NCBI GenBank assembly: GCA_938091165.1
Contig: CALKNK010000015.1
Location: forward strand, 1-64,000
Reading direction: 5' to 3'
DNA: 64,000 nt
Source of the DNA: an uncultured Ilumatobacter sp.
Lineage (GTDB): Bacteria > Actinomycetota > Acidimicrobiia > Acidimicrobiales > Ilumatobacteraceae
Under the pieces are notes generated by a model. That model saw nothing but the letters and a program-made list of their open reading frames with translations. It was not told the DNA's origin and searched no databases. Positions 8,093 to 15,730 of this stretch are shown piece after piece. The position numbers were made by a program, and so were the translations under genes. Within the stretch, counting starts at the first letter, position 1. Every line of letters starts with the position of its first letter.

Positions 8093-9178
8093 CTACGCAA
8101 GAAAGGGTGTTCGTTCGACAAAGAGGTTGGCAGCCTGCGTAGTTTGTGTGATTGCGTCGACGGCAAGGATCACTGCAGCAGCGGTGTAGCTCGTGTGCTC
8201 GTCAAATGGGAAAAGAATGCGGCCCTGAACGCCGCCATGGACGATGCCGGTCCAATACGCACCAGTGGTTGCAGCATCCGGCGTTGCGGTCAGCGGCGCA
8301 CCCGACAATGACATGTTGCGATGAGGCTGCGTCCATCGAAGTAGATCGGTTGCCGTCCTCATATCGCCGATGGTGGCGTAGGCGATTGCACACTCAGCGG
8401 TTTCAGATGCTGTTATCCAAGGCTCGTCGTCGACGCACCGAACGCCTAGTCCGTCCATCACGAAGCGGTCCCATCCTTCGGCCATCCGGGCCTTGGCAGG
8501 CGCACCCGTAAGGGCGCTGGTCAGCACGGGGTAGTACCAGTCCATTGCCCACCGATCCTTCGGCTGGAAGGCCTCGGGCCGAGTGCGGATGACCTCGCAC
8601 ATCGCTGCGGCGGCTCGACTCCAATCAGGCCGCGGCTCACCGAGCGCCTCGCCGAGATGTGAGCCGCAGCGCAGCGCATGCTGGATGCTGGCCGTTCCAG
8701 TCAGCAGGGCGTAGTCCCACGGCTGTCCGTCGGGTTCGACGGCCCACAGCGGGACACCGTCATTGCGGCGCAGCGACATGACAAAGTCCAGTGCGCGAGC
8801 AACGGTGGGCCAAATGTTCTCTGCGAATCCGCGGTCCCACGTGCTGCGCCAGTGGTGCCAAACGCCGGTGGCGATGTACGCGCATACGTTCGAGTCGAGT
8901 TTGGCATCTTCAACCGACCCATCGGGCCGGTAGTAAGCATGCCAGCTGCCGTCATCGCGTTGGATTTCAGCGAGCCACTCGTAGGCACGTTCCGCCTCTT
9001 TATGCAGACCGGCTACGTCGAGTGCCATCGCTGATTCGATATGGTTCCATGGATCGCTGTGACCGCCAGGAAACCACTGGATCATGCCAGACGGCATTTG
9101 AAGCGATGCCAGGTGTTTGGCCGTCGTCCGAATCTCGCTGGCCGTTGCGACACCGTCGAGGAAGGGAATCGCACTCAT
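8093..9178 (-). CDS. alpha/alpha-toroid (prenyltransferase/glycosidase-like) protein
   Basis: A 361-residue protein made of repeated helical pairs with sequences such as ASLQMPSGMIQWFPGGHSDPW and AEIQRDDGSWHAYYRPDGSVED, the pattern of (alpha/alpha)6 toroid proteins. This family is often annotated as prenyltransferase or terpene cyclase-like but also includes glycan-active enzymes. I see no DDxD or DxDD cyclase motif, so a sugar-related role is at least as likely. Its ATG overlaps the upstream methyltransferase stop by 4 bases (ATGA). It is the last gene of an operon whose first gene is a glycosyltransferase, so it probably acts on the same glycoconjugate (inference). Confidence 0.75.
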   Translation of the reverse strand: MSAIPFLDGVATASEIRTTAKHLASLQMPSGMIQWFPGGHSDPWNHIESAMALDVAGLHKEAERAYEWLAEIQRDDGSWHAYYRPDGSVEDAKLDSNVCAYIATGVWHHWRSTWDRGFAENIWPTVARALDFVMSLRRNDGVPLWAVEPDGQPWDYALLTGTASIQHALRCGSHLGEALGEPRPDWSRAAAAMCEVIRTRPEAFQPKDRWAMDWYYPVLTSALTGAPAKARMAEGWDRFVMDGLGVRCVDDEPWITASETAECAIAYATIGDMRTATDLLRWTQPHRNMSLSGAPLTATPDAATTGAYWTGIVHGGVQGRILFPFDEHTSYTAAAVILAVDAITQTTQAANLFVERTPFLA

Positions 9179-9945
9179 TTCGCTACTCGCGCCGGATCGA
9201 GCTCAAGGTCTGTCCCGGTGCGTGATACCGGAGGCTTGTATCCGTAGAGAACGAGGCTCTTGCCGAGTGCTGGTGCGAGGAGTTGCTCGGCGAGCTTGGT
9301 CGACCTTGGCCGGGTCGTAATATCCCACTCGAGAAATTTGCGATACCTAGTCACGAGCGGATGGTCTTCGTTTGCCGGGCCGACTGCGCACTTCAACCAC
9401 CAGTATGGAGAATGCAGTGCGTGTGCACGGTGCTGGCCCCGAGGGACGAGGCCCGCAGAGACGAGCTTGGCTTTCAACTCGGTTGCAGAGTAAATGCGCA
9501 CGTGCCCTCCGACACTGATCGGTGCGTGGTACTCATCGCTAAGCATCCAGTTGATCTTCTCCGGTAGCCAAGCAGGCACGGTGGCTGCGAACATGCCGCC
9601 AGGCTTGAGGACGCGCACCATTTCGGAAATGGCGGCAACATCATCTTGGATGTGTTCGAGAACTTCTGAGGTGATGACAACGTCGAACGCTCCGTTGTTG
9701 AACGGCAACCTGGTTGCGTCTCCACGAAGGACACCCTTGAATCGCTCGACGTTGACGTCGCCGGAAGCAACCATGGCCCCAAGTGTTGCCCGTGTTTGGA
9801 CGACCTCGTCTTCGGCGTAGTCCAGCGCAACAACGTCAGCGCGTCGACGAGCACACTCAAAGACGTGGCGGCCGAAGCCAGCCCCGACGTCGAGGACCTG
9901 ATCACCTGGCGCGACGCCGAGTTTGTCGAACTTGATTGTCAGCAT
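9175..9945 (-). CDS. class I SAM-dependent methyltransferase
   Basis: A 256-residue Rossmann-fold methyltransferase. Motif I is VLDVGAGFGRHVFE (about 19-32) and the acidic end of strand 2 is VVALDYAE. The DATRLPFNNGAFDVVITSEVLEH block is motif post-I/II of the UbiE-like Methyltransf_11 group. A WWLKCAVG hydrophobic segment near 180 may touch the membrane or a lipid-linked substrate. It starts 13 bases after the glycosyltransferase stop and overlaps the toroid gene, so the three form one transcription unit. The methyl acceptor is unknown; a glycolipid or sugar is suggested by context only. Confidence 0.92.
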   Translation of the reverse strand: MLTIKFDKLGVAPGDQVLDVGAGFGRHVFECARRRADVVALDYAEDEVVQTRATLGAMVASGDVNVERFKGVLRGDATRLPFNNGAFDVVITSEVLEHIQDDVAAISEMVRVLKPGGMFAATVPAWLPEKINWMLSDEYHAPISVGGHVRIYSATELKAKLVSAGLVPRGQHRAHALHSPYWWLKCAVGPANEDHPLVTRYRKFLEWDITTRPRSTKLAEQLLAPALGKSLVLYGYKPPVSRTGTDLELDPARVAK

Positions 9946-9958
9946 GTGGCAGTGCGCC

Positions 9959-11269
9959 TTATTTGATTCGGCCGTTGCGTTTTAGCTTGGCGATGTTGTC
10001 AGGCATAGCGAGTACCTCGCGGTACTGATCGACGGTTTGCTCGGCGCACAGTCGCCAGGTCCATCGGTCGAGAACACGCTGGCGACCGGCCGCACCGATC
10101 CGAGCCCGGGCTTCTGGGTTGTCGAGGCCGCGCTTGAGTGCATCGACAAGGCTGTCAACGTCGCCCGCTTTGCAACTGAACACGGTGTCGCCGTCAGCCC
10201 CTGTGACTTCGGGAAGTGCGCCGCCGTCGGTGGCGACGAGGGGGGTGCCAGAGCACATTGCTTCAACGGCCGGCAGCGAGAAGCCCTCGTAGAGAGAGGG
10301 GACAACAGCCAACTCGGCCTCAGAATACAGCTCGGCGATGCGTTCGTCGGTCACGCCGGAAACGAACTCGATGTGCTGTTCCAGACCAAGAGAATCGATG
10401 AGATCCATCGAGTGGCCTGGTCGTGGTTTACCGATGATCGTCAATGTGACATCGCGTTCCGTGCGCAACTTGGCTATCGCTTCGAGCAGGTATGACAGGC
10501 CCTTCAGAGCCACGTCAGCCGATGCCGTGGTAATGAGGTGTTCTGAACGGCGCTGCACACGGTCGATTGGTTTGAAGAGGTCGGGGTCGACGCCTACCGG
10601 CACTAGACGCATCCGATTTTTTGAGACGCCCATGTCCGAGTGGATGTCGTCGATTGAGTTTTGACTGACGACGACGATGCGAGGCAACTTCGACGCAACT
10701 TTGCCCTGCATTTTGACGAACGAATACCAGCGTCCCACCGACCATCGCTTATACCAGTTCTTTGCATGCTCCATTTCGAGCTGGCGGTCCTTGGTGATTG
10801 GGTGATGGAGCGTGACAATGGTGGGAATTTGCTCTTCGATTTTCAAGATCCCGTAACCGAGACACTGGTTGTCATGGACAAGGTCGAAGTCCGAGGTGCG
10901 AGAGAGCAAATTTCGTTTGGCACGCGAACTGAATGCCATTGGTTCAGGAAAGACGCCGGTGAGATACTGCGCCATCTCAAGCAGGTCGTCACGGTTTTTG
11001 ATCTCCCAGAAGCCAGGAACACGACCGGGGTAGTGGTCGTTGAAGGTGTCGAGGCTGGGTAGCTTGGTTAAGGGAACTCGTTCGTCCAGCACGGGGTACG
11101 GTTGTCCGCCGAGGACTTCGATCGTGTGTCCGAGGTCCGCTAATGCCTTTGTTAAGTGGCGGGTGTAGACGCCCTGCCCGCCGACATGGGGCTTGCCACG
11201 ATAGGTCAGATATGCGAGTTTCAAGGGCTCGCTGGGGTCCAGGAGCCTGTGTCTTCCCGCCAATGACAT
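9959..11269 (-). CDS. family 4 glycosyltransferase (GT-B)
   Basis: A 436-residue GT-B enzyme expected to transfer a sugar from a nucleotide donor with retention. The N-terminal acceptor domain opens with LAYLTYRGKPHVGGQGVYTRHL, the glycine-rich loop typical of GT4 enzymes. The donor domain has VPVGVDPDLFKP and the EX7E motif in YEGFSLPAVEAMCSGTPLV. No membrane segment or signal peptide. It leads the operon with the methyltransferase and toroid protein. The ATG at 11269 is placed 7 bases after a TATCGT hexamer. Acceptor and sugar are unknown. Confidence 0.93.
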   Translation of the reverse strand: MSLAGRHRLLDPSEPLKLAYLTYRGKPHVGGQGVYTRHLTKALADLGHTIEVLGGQPYPVLDERVPLTKLPSLDTFNDHYPGRVPGFWEIKNRDDLLEMAQYLTGVFPEPMAFSSRAKRNLLSRTSDFDLVHDNQCLGYGILKIEEQIPTIVTLHHPITKDRQLEMEHAKNWYKRWSVGRWYSFVKMQGKVASKLPRIVVVSQNSIDDIHSDMGVSKNRMRLVPVGVDPDLFKPIDRVQRRSEHLITTASADVALKGLSYLLEAIAKLRTERDVTLTIIGKPRPGHSMDLIDSLGLEQHIEFVSGVTDERIAELYSEAELAVVPSLYEGFSLPAVEAMCSGTPLVATDGGALPEVTGADGDTVFSCKAGDVDSLVDALKRGLDNPEARARIGAAGRQRVLDRWTWRLCAEQTVDQYREVLAMPDNIAKLKRNGRIK

Positions 11270-11276
11270 TCGGAGT

Positions 11277-11282
11277 ACGATA
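11277..11282 (-). promoter_or_regulatory. -10 hexamer for leaderless glycosyltransferase operon
   Basis: TATCGT on the minus strand ends 7 bases before the ATG at 11269. The expected -35 position (about 11300-11305) falls inside the palindrome at 11293-11308. Confidence 0.55.
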
Positions 11283-11292
11283 CCGTCGCCTT

Positions 11293-11308
11293 GTTACCGT
11301 CTGGTAAC
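11293..11308. promoter_or_regulatory. palindromic operator candidate over the glycosyltransferase promoter
   Basis: GTTACC-GTCT-GGTAAC is a perfect 6-4-6 inverted repeat. It covers where the -35 box of the glycosyltransferase operon should lie, a classic repressor position. The regulator is not identifiable here. A short hairpin in untranslated DNA is the alternative, but there is no T-run to make a terminator. Confidence 0.5.
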
Positions 11309-11384
11309 GGAGCGGTGCGGAGTGACAAGCGTCCAACGTTTTCGAGGTTCCAGTAGCAGAGGCTCTTAATAGGTGCTCCCAACG

Positions 11385-12251
11385 TCACCAGCCGACGGTC
11401 ATGGTCCGTCGGAGAGGTCGCGTTGCGGTGACGATTTGCGGTCGCACATTGAACGCGTTCGGAGGTCCTGACTGGGGTTCGACACAGGTGGCGCGTAGCG
11501 GATGGTCATAAACGACCCAGTGGTCACACTCCGAACTGAGCGTCACGTTGGGCACCAATGGACGGTCGTAGTGCAGCGTGACTGGTGCGGTATTGACAAA
11601 GCAATCGTCCCAAGGCGGGGCTTACGGGGCGACGAGTCGGCCAGTGGGGAGCCTGACGGTGTCGCGCTCGTACATCGCATCAGGATGGAAGCTGAGCGAG
11701 TCGGGCTTACGCCACTATGGGTGCCAGCCGATCTCGGCGGGAAATGGAAGAGCATGATCGCTGTGGGTGGAGACAGTGACGGAGAGGTCACACTGAAGCT
11801 GACGGTGGAACACCTCAATCCGTTGATGTGCGACGCCGCCTAGTGTCCAGCCGCTGTCTGGCTGGTCGAGTGGACAACTGATTGTCACCGTTGACTCGGT
11901 CTGTTCGTCGATTATCCACGCCGCATCGAGAACCGTGCCGTGCATTGCATGCCGATGGTCAGCAGTGCCAACGCCGCTATCGTCATGGTTGAGTCGCAAG
12001 TGGTGGTCAGCGTTGAACCAGCGAAAGCTGCCACCCCGCAACCGACCCGCCCACGGCGCCATGGGGTACGAACCCCAACCGAAGGTGTCGACGTCGGGAT
12101 TTAACGAGTCGGGCACATCAGTCAGCAACGGCAGATCACTGACCGTGATCTGAGCAAGGCGGCCGCTGTGCGCTAGGTCGACGTCAACCGCCACTATTGG
12201 TTCCGTTGGGTCAGGCGAAGAAGTGGTCACGAGTCGCACCGTTGAACTCAT
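11385..12251 (-). pseudogene. aldose 1-epimerase family gene with two in-frame stops
   Basis: One reading frame of 288 codons from the ATG at 12251 to TGA at 11385-11387 encodes a whole aldose epimerase, but a TAG (11715-11717, after AEIGWHP) and a TAA (11622-11624, before APPWDDCF) interrupt it. Family landmarks lie on both sides: GWGSYPMAPWAGRLRGG and DHRHAMHGTVL before the stops; APPWDDCF and the catalytic-glutamate motif CVEPQSGPPNAFN after them. The frame is never shifted. TAG could be a mutated TGG (Trp) and TAA a mutated GAA or CAA. As read, the product would end at residue 178 without its catalytic glutamate. The product would have interconverted sugar anomers. Recent pseudogene or sequence errors are both possible. 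Confidence 0.85.
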
Positions 12252-12284
12252 GGTCTCGAATCTACGGCGTGGCAGGCTGTGAGG

Positions 12285-12755
12285 ATGCGAGGTTTGGTGC
12301 AACGGGTGATTCGAGCCGAGGTGAAGAGCCGAGAGGCAAGCAACAGTGAGTGGTTTGTTGCGGGTGCAATCGGACCCGGGCTGTGTGTCTTCGTCGGTGT
12401 TACGCACGATGACACGGCGGCGCAGGCTGACAAGTTGGCGAACAAGATCTGGGGGCTTCGGATTTTTGACGACAGCAAGAGCGTCATGAATCTCTCGCTG
12501 AGCGACGTCCGCAAGACGGGTGGCCGGGCTGCGGTACTCGTTGTCAGTCAGTTCACCCTCTACGGCGACACACGAAAGGGCCGTCGACCGAGTTGGGCCG
12601 ACGCCGCCCGACCAGACCACGCAGAGCCGATGATCGACTGCGTTGTCGAGCAGTTGCGATCACTCGGCGCCACCGTTGCCACCGGTGTCTTCCGCACAGA
12701 GATGAACGTTGATCTGATCAACGATGGGCCTGTCACCCTGATGATAGAGGGGTGA
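12285..12755 (+). CDS. dtd: D-aminoacyl-tRNA deacylase
   Basis: A 156-residue DTD enzyme, which hydrolyses D-amino acids (and glycine mischarged on tRNA-Ala) from tRNA. The two active-site motifs are present: SQFTLYGDTRKGRRPS (about 87-102) and the C-terminal equivalent of GxxGAxMxVxLxNDGPVT, here GVFRTEMNVDLINDGPVT. The usual FGA triplet is FRT, a modest deviation. The N-terminus MRGLVQRV matches the family start, so I used the ATG at 12285; a GTG two codons upstream (12279) is also possible and has a nearby AGG. It is divergent from the broken epimerase gene. Confidence 0.95.
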   Translation: MRGLVQRVIRAEVKSREASNSEWFVAGAIGPGLCVFVGVTHDDTAAQADKLANKIWGLRIFDDSKSVMNLSLSDVRKTGGRAAVLVVSQFTLYGDTRKGRRPSWADAARPDHAEPMIDCVVEQLRSLGATVATGVFRTEMNVDLINDGPVTLMIEG

Positions 12756-12828
12756 GGGTCTGTTTATGTAACAGTCTCAGGGTGGTTTGCTCAGACGGTT
12801 TTCGCCGCGGTGGGGTTCCGCTCAAGCG

Positions 12829-14652
12829 TTAAAACTGATCGGCGGTCATCGCGAAGAGGTCGTTTGCTCCGGCTGTGACCATGGAAGCGAGTCCTGAGGT
12901 GGTGGGGAGAATCTGTTCGCCAAAGAATCGGGCGCTGACAATTTTGCTGGTGTAGAAGGATCGATCGGCGTCAGTCACGTCGCCGCTGTCGAGTTGCGTT
13001 TGGGCTGCCAGTGCTGCCTTGCCTGTCAACGCACCGCAAAGAGCGGTGCCGAGGAGACGAGTGTATGGACTGGCGCCGCCGAGCTTGTCGAGGACATCAT
13101 TGTTGGCGTTGAGCCAATCACTGGATCGTCGCGCGTCATCGAAGCTTGAAGCGAGTTGTCGTGCAAACTTCTCCATTGTCGTGTCGTTTGCGAGAGCAGC
13201 GATCGTGTCGTCAAAGCTCGAGAGGAATTCATTGACCGTATTGCCCTCGTCGCCGCCGAGCTTACGCATCACGAGGTCCTGTCCTTGAATCCCGTTGGTG
13301 CCCTCGTAGATGGCAGCGATACGAATGTCGCGCAGGTACTGGGCCGCTCCAGTCTCTTCGACGTAGCCCATACCACCAAAGATTTGGAGTGCGGTGGAGG
13401 TGAGTTCATTACCTATGTCGGCGCCGATTGATTTCGACATCGGGATCAGCAAGGCAGCGAGGCGCGTCGACCACTCAGCCACCGCAGGATCCGACGATCG
13501 CGACCTGTCGAGCGTGGCGCCGTTGAAATACATGAGGTAGCGCATGGCATCAATCCATGCCCGTTGCGTCATCAGCATACGGCGGACATCCGGGTGTTCG
13601 ATAATTGGACTCTGGACGCCACGCGCAGCACCGGGGGCCGTGCCCTGTAACCGTTCTCGGGCGTACGCCAGGCTGTGCTGGTAGGCCATTTCGGCGAGTG
13701 AGAGACCTTGCAGTCCGACGGAGAGACGGGCGTTGTTCATCATCGTGAACATGTTGGCCATGCCGGTGAACTCGTCCCCGATGAGCCAACCGATTGCGCC
13801 GTGCTGTTTTTCACCGAAGCTCAGAACGCAGGTGGGTGAGCCATGGATACCGAGCTTGTGCTCGATGGAGACAACCTCAACGTCGTTGCGCTTTCCGAGG
13901 GACCCATCTTCGTTCGGTATGAATTTAGGAACAAGGAACATCGAGATGCCACGAGTGCCTGGCTTGGCATCAGGTGTGCGTGCCAGCACGAGATGGATGA
14001 TGTTTTCGGTGAGGTCTTGCTCGCCGTGGGTGATCCAGATCTTCGTGCCAGTGATGGCGTACGAGCCATCACCGCTTTCGGTAGGTACGGCTTTGGTTGC
14101 GACAGCGCCGACGTCGGAACCGGCCTGCGGCTCCGAAAGGTTCATTGTCCCAGACCATTCGCCCGTGAGCATCTTTGGGAGGTACGCCGCCTGCTGTTCA
14201 TTTGAGCCGTGATGTTGTAGGGCATCGATGGCGCCCTGGGTCAGCAGGTTGCACAACGACAGCGACATGTTGGCGGAAGTGAACATCTCCTGCACGGCGA
14301 GTGCCACCAGCCAGGGGAAGCCGCCGCCACCGAAATCAGGCTCAAACGGAATGGCATTGAAGCCTGAATCGACGAGCTTGGCGTAGGCGTTACGAAATGA
14401 TTCGGGGGTGCTAACCGCTGCCCAGCCGTCATCGGTGTCAGATGCAGCGATCCATCGTGCGCCGATCTGGTCACCGTCGACGTTGGTGGGTGCGATGACC
14501 TCGGCGGCGAAACGGCCAACTTCGTCAAGCACCGCAAACACCATGTCGGTCTCGACATGGTCAAACTCGTCAAGTTCAAGCAGGTCGGGCAAGTCGCAGA
14601 CTTCGTCGAAAGCAAATCTGATGTCCCGCAGTGGCGGGGCGTACTCGGTCAT
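12829..14652 (-). CDS. acyl-CoA dehydrogenase (FadE5-like, long form)
   Basis: A 607-residue FAD enzyme catalysing the first beta-oxidation step. Its length and the extra N-terminal (about 1-75) and C-terminal (about 470-600) domains match the long FadE5-type group rather than 380-residue enzymes. Signature segments are MNLSEPQAGSDVGAVATKAV (FAD/substrate site), TGTKIWITHGEQDL, and AYARERLQG, followed by QIFGGMGYVEETGAAQYLRDIRI with the catalytic-base region and EGTNGIQGQDL. It needs electron transfer flavoprotein, encoded here by etfBA at 57.7 kb. It precedes no obvious partner gene. A TTGACA lies about 30 bases upstream, but no well-spaced -10 accompanies it. Confidence 0.95.
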   Translation of the reverse strand: MTEYAPPLRDIRFAFDEVCDLPDLLELDEFDHVETDMVFAVLDEVGRFAAEVIAPTNVDGDQIGARWIAASDTDDGWAAVSTPESFRNAYAKLVDSGFNAIPFEPDFGGGGFPWLVALAVQEMFTSANMSLSLCNLLTQGAIDALQHHGSNEQQAAYLPKMLTGEWSGTMNLSEPQAGSDVGAVATKAVPTESGDGSYAITGTKIWITHGEQDLTENIIHLVLARTPDAKPGTRGISMFLVPKFIPNEDGSLGKRNDVEVVSIEHKLGIHGSPTCVLSFGEKQHGAIGWLIGDEFTGMANMFTMMNNARLSVGLQGLSLAEMAYQHSLAYARERLQGTAPGAARGVQSPIIEHPDVRRMLMTQRAWIDAMRYLMYFNGATLDRSRSSDPAVAEWSTRLAALLIPMSKSIGADIGNELTSTALQIFGGMGYVEETGAAQYLRDIRIAAIYEGTNGIQGQDLVMRKLGGDEGNTVNEFLSSFDDTIAALANDTTMEKFARQLASSFDDARRSSDWLNANNDVLDKLGGASPYTRLLGTALCGALTGKAALAAQTQLDSGDVTDADRSFYTSKIVSARFFGEQILPTTSGLASMVTAGANDLFAMTADQF

Positions 14653-14719
14653 ATGTCTATTCGATCAGAAATGTCAAGTAATGGCTACTAGTGCCGAACA
14701 TCGCGGACCGAGCCGGGTA

Positions 14720-15301
14720 TCAGTCCGGAAACCCGGCGATGCCCTCGTCGAGCTGCACGCCCGCGCTGTTCAGAAAGCCGGATACCAGCCGATAGAAGCC
14801 AGCGACGACGAGCAGTTCGACGAGCTCGGCCTCCGACCACCGGGTGGCAAGGAGCTCCCATGTCGCATCGCTGACGCAGTCATCGTCGCTGAGCTCGTCG
14901 GACATCGCAATGAGCGCTGCGTCACCGGTGGACCAGGGGTGACTGGCGGGTGTTCTGGTGAGTGCGGAAATTTCCTCGTCGGTCACGCCGACTTGTCGGC
15001 CGATGATGGTGTGCTGCCCAAACTCGTATTCGGCCTCGGCGTTCCATCCGATCCGTAGAATCACTAATTCGCGTTCGCGCGCCGGTAGCAGCCCTTTGTT
15101 GAGGAGGAACCCGCCGAGCAGGTTAAAGCGCTTGAGCAGCTTGGGATGCCGAGCGAGGACGGCGAAAATATTGAGCGGCGCGCCGTTGTGAGTGAGTGCA
15201 TGAGACAGGATCTCTGCGAGTTCGGGATCGACCGAGTCGGGGGACCGATCTGCGGCGAGATCGACGGGGGTGATGCGAGATGTTGTGGGGCGTTCGGTCA
15301 T
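14720..15301 (-). CDS. carboxymuconolactone decarboxylase / AhpD-like protein
   Basis: A 193-residue all-helical AhpD-fold protein. The core LVILRIGWNAEAEYEFGQHTIIGRQVGVTDEEI is the family core helix pair, but the CxxC of AhpD is absent (NAEAEYEFGQH in its place). A thiol-disulfide peroxidase-partner role is therefore unlikely; it belongs to the non-redox carboxymuconolactone-decarboxylase-like group of uncertain function. It follows the acyl-CoA dehydrogenase gene's 5' side, 67 bases apart, on the same strand and so upstream of it in transcription. TACGGT ends 6 bases before the start, overlapping a GAGG, so either leaderless or leadered initiation is possible. Confidence 0.85.
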   Translation of the reverse strand: MTERPTTSRITPVDLAADRSPDSVDPELAEILSHALTHNGAPLNIFAVLARHPKLLKRFNLLGGFLLNKGLLPARERELVILRIGWNAEAEYEFGQHTIIGRQVGVTDEEISALTRTPASHPWSTGDAALIAMSDELSDDDCVSDATWELLATRWSEAELVELLVVAGFYRLVSGFLNSAGVQLDEGIAGFPD

Positions 15302-15730
15302 CGCCTCACCGTACGAAGTCAGTCCGCTGTGCGCCGAGGCGTGCAGCGGACCTGTCAGCCAAGGCTTCGTTCTCCGTAAATCGTTCCTCTGTGCGCGGTT
15401 CTATTCAGCCGTGGAGTGCTGCCGCGTCGTCGGCTAACGAGTCGCTCGCTGATTCGAGTTGCGCTCTCCATCGACGACGGCAGGCTTGCGAACCTGTCGC
15501 CAGTCACCATATTTGCGCCGTTGACAGCCCCTTGCGGCATTTACGCTCGCGGGCGCGTCCTTTGCGTCGGCTAAGACGGAAACCAACTTGTCGATGGTGA
15601 GATCACCTTCGACTTCGTCGATCAGCGCACCGTCGCCTGGTAATTGCTAACCGGATGAAGCCAGAAGGCGTGTCCGACGGGTGCGGTCTGGTCTTGAATT
15701 TCTTCTTGCGTGGAGCTCGAAGATCCGTAG
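15302..15730. other. 429-base gap, no recognisable gene
   Basis: No gene with a start codon is convincing here. On the minus strand a frame from about 15643 to 15433 is open and reads like protein (GDGALIDEVEGDLTIDKL, then VSVLADAKDAP), yet it has an upstream stop at once and no ATG, GTG or TTG near its beginning. It could be the remnant of a small gene. I could not assign a family. Confidence 0.4.

Noticed and set aside
12829..12829. Premature stops as evidence of a reassigned genetic code
   Set aside because: hemE ends in TAG, and many other genes use TGA and TAA normally, so no stop codon is generally read as an amino acid.
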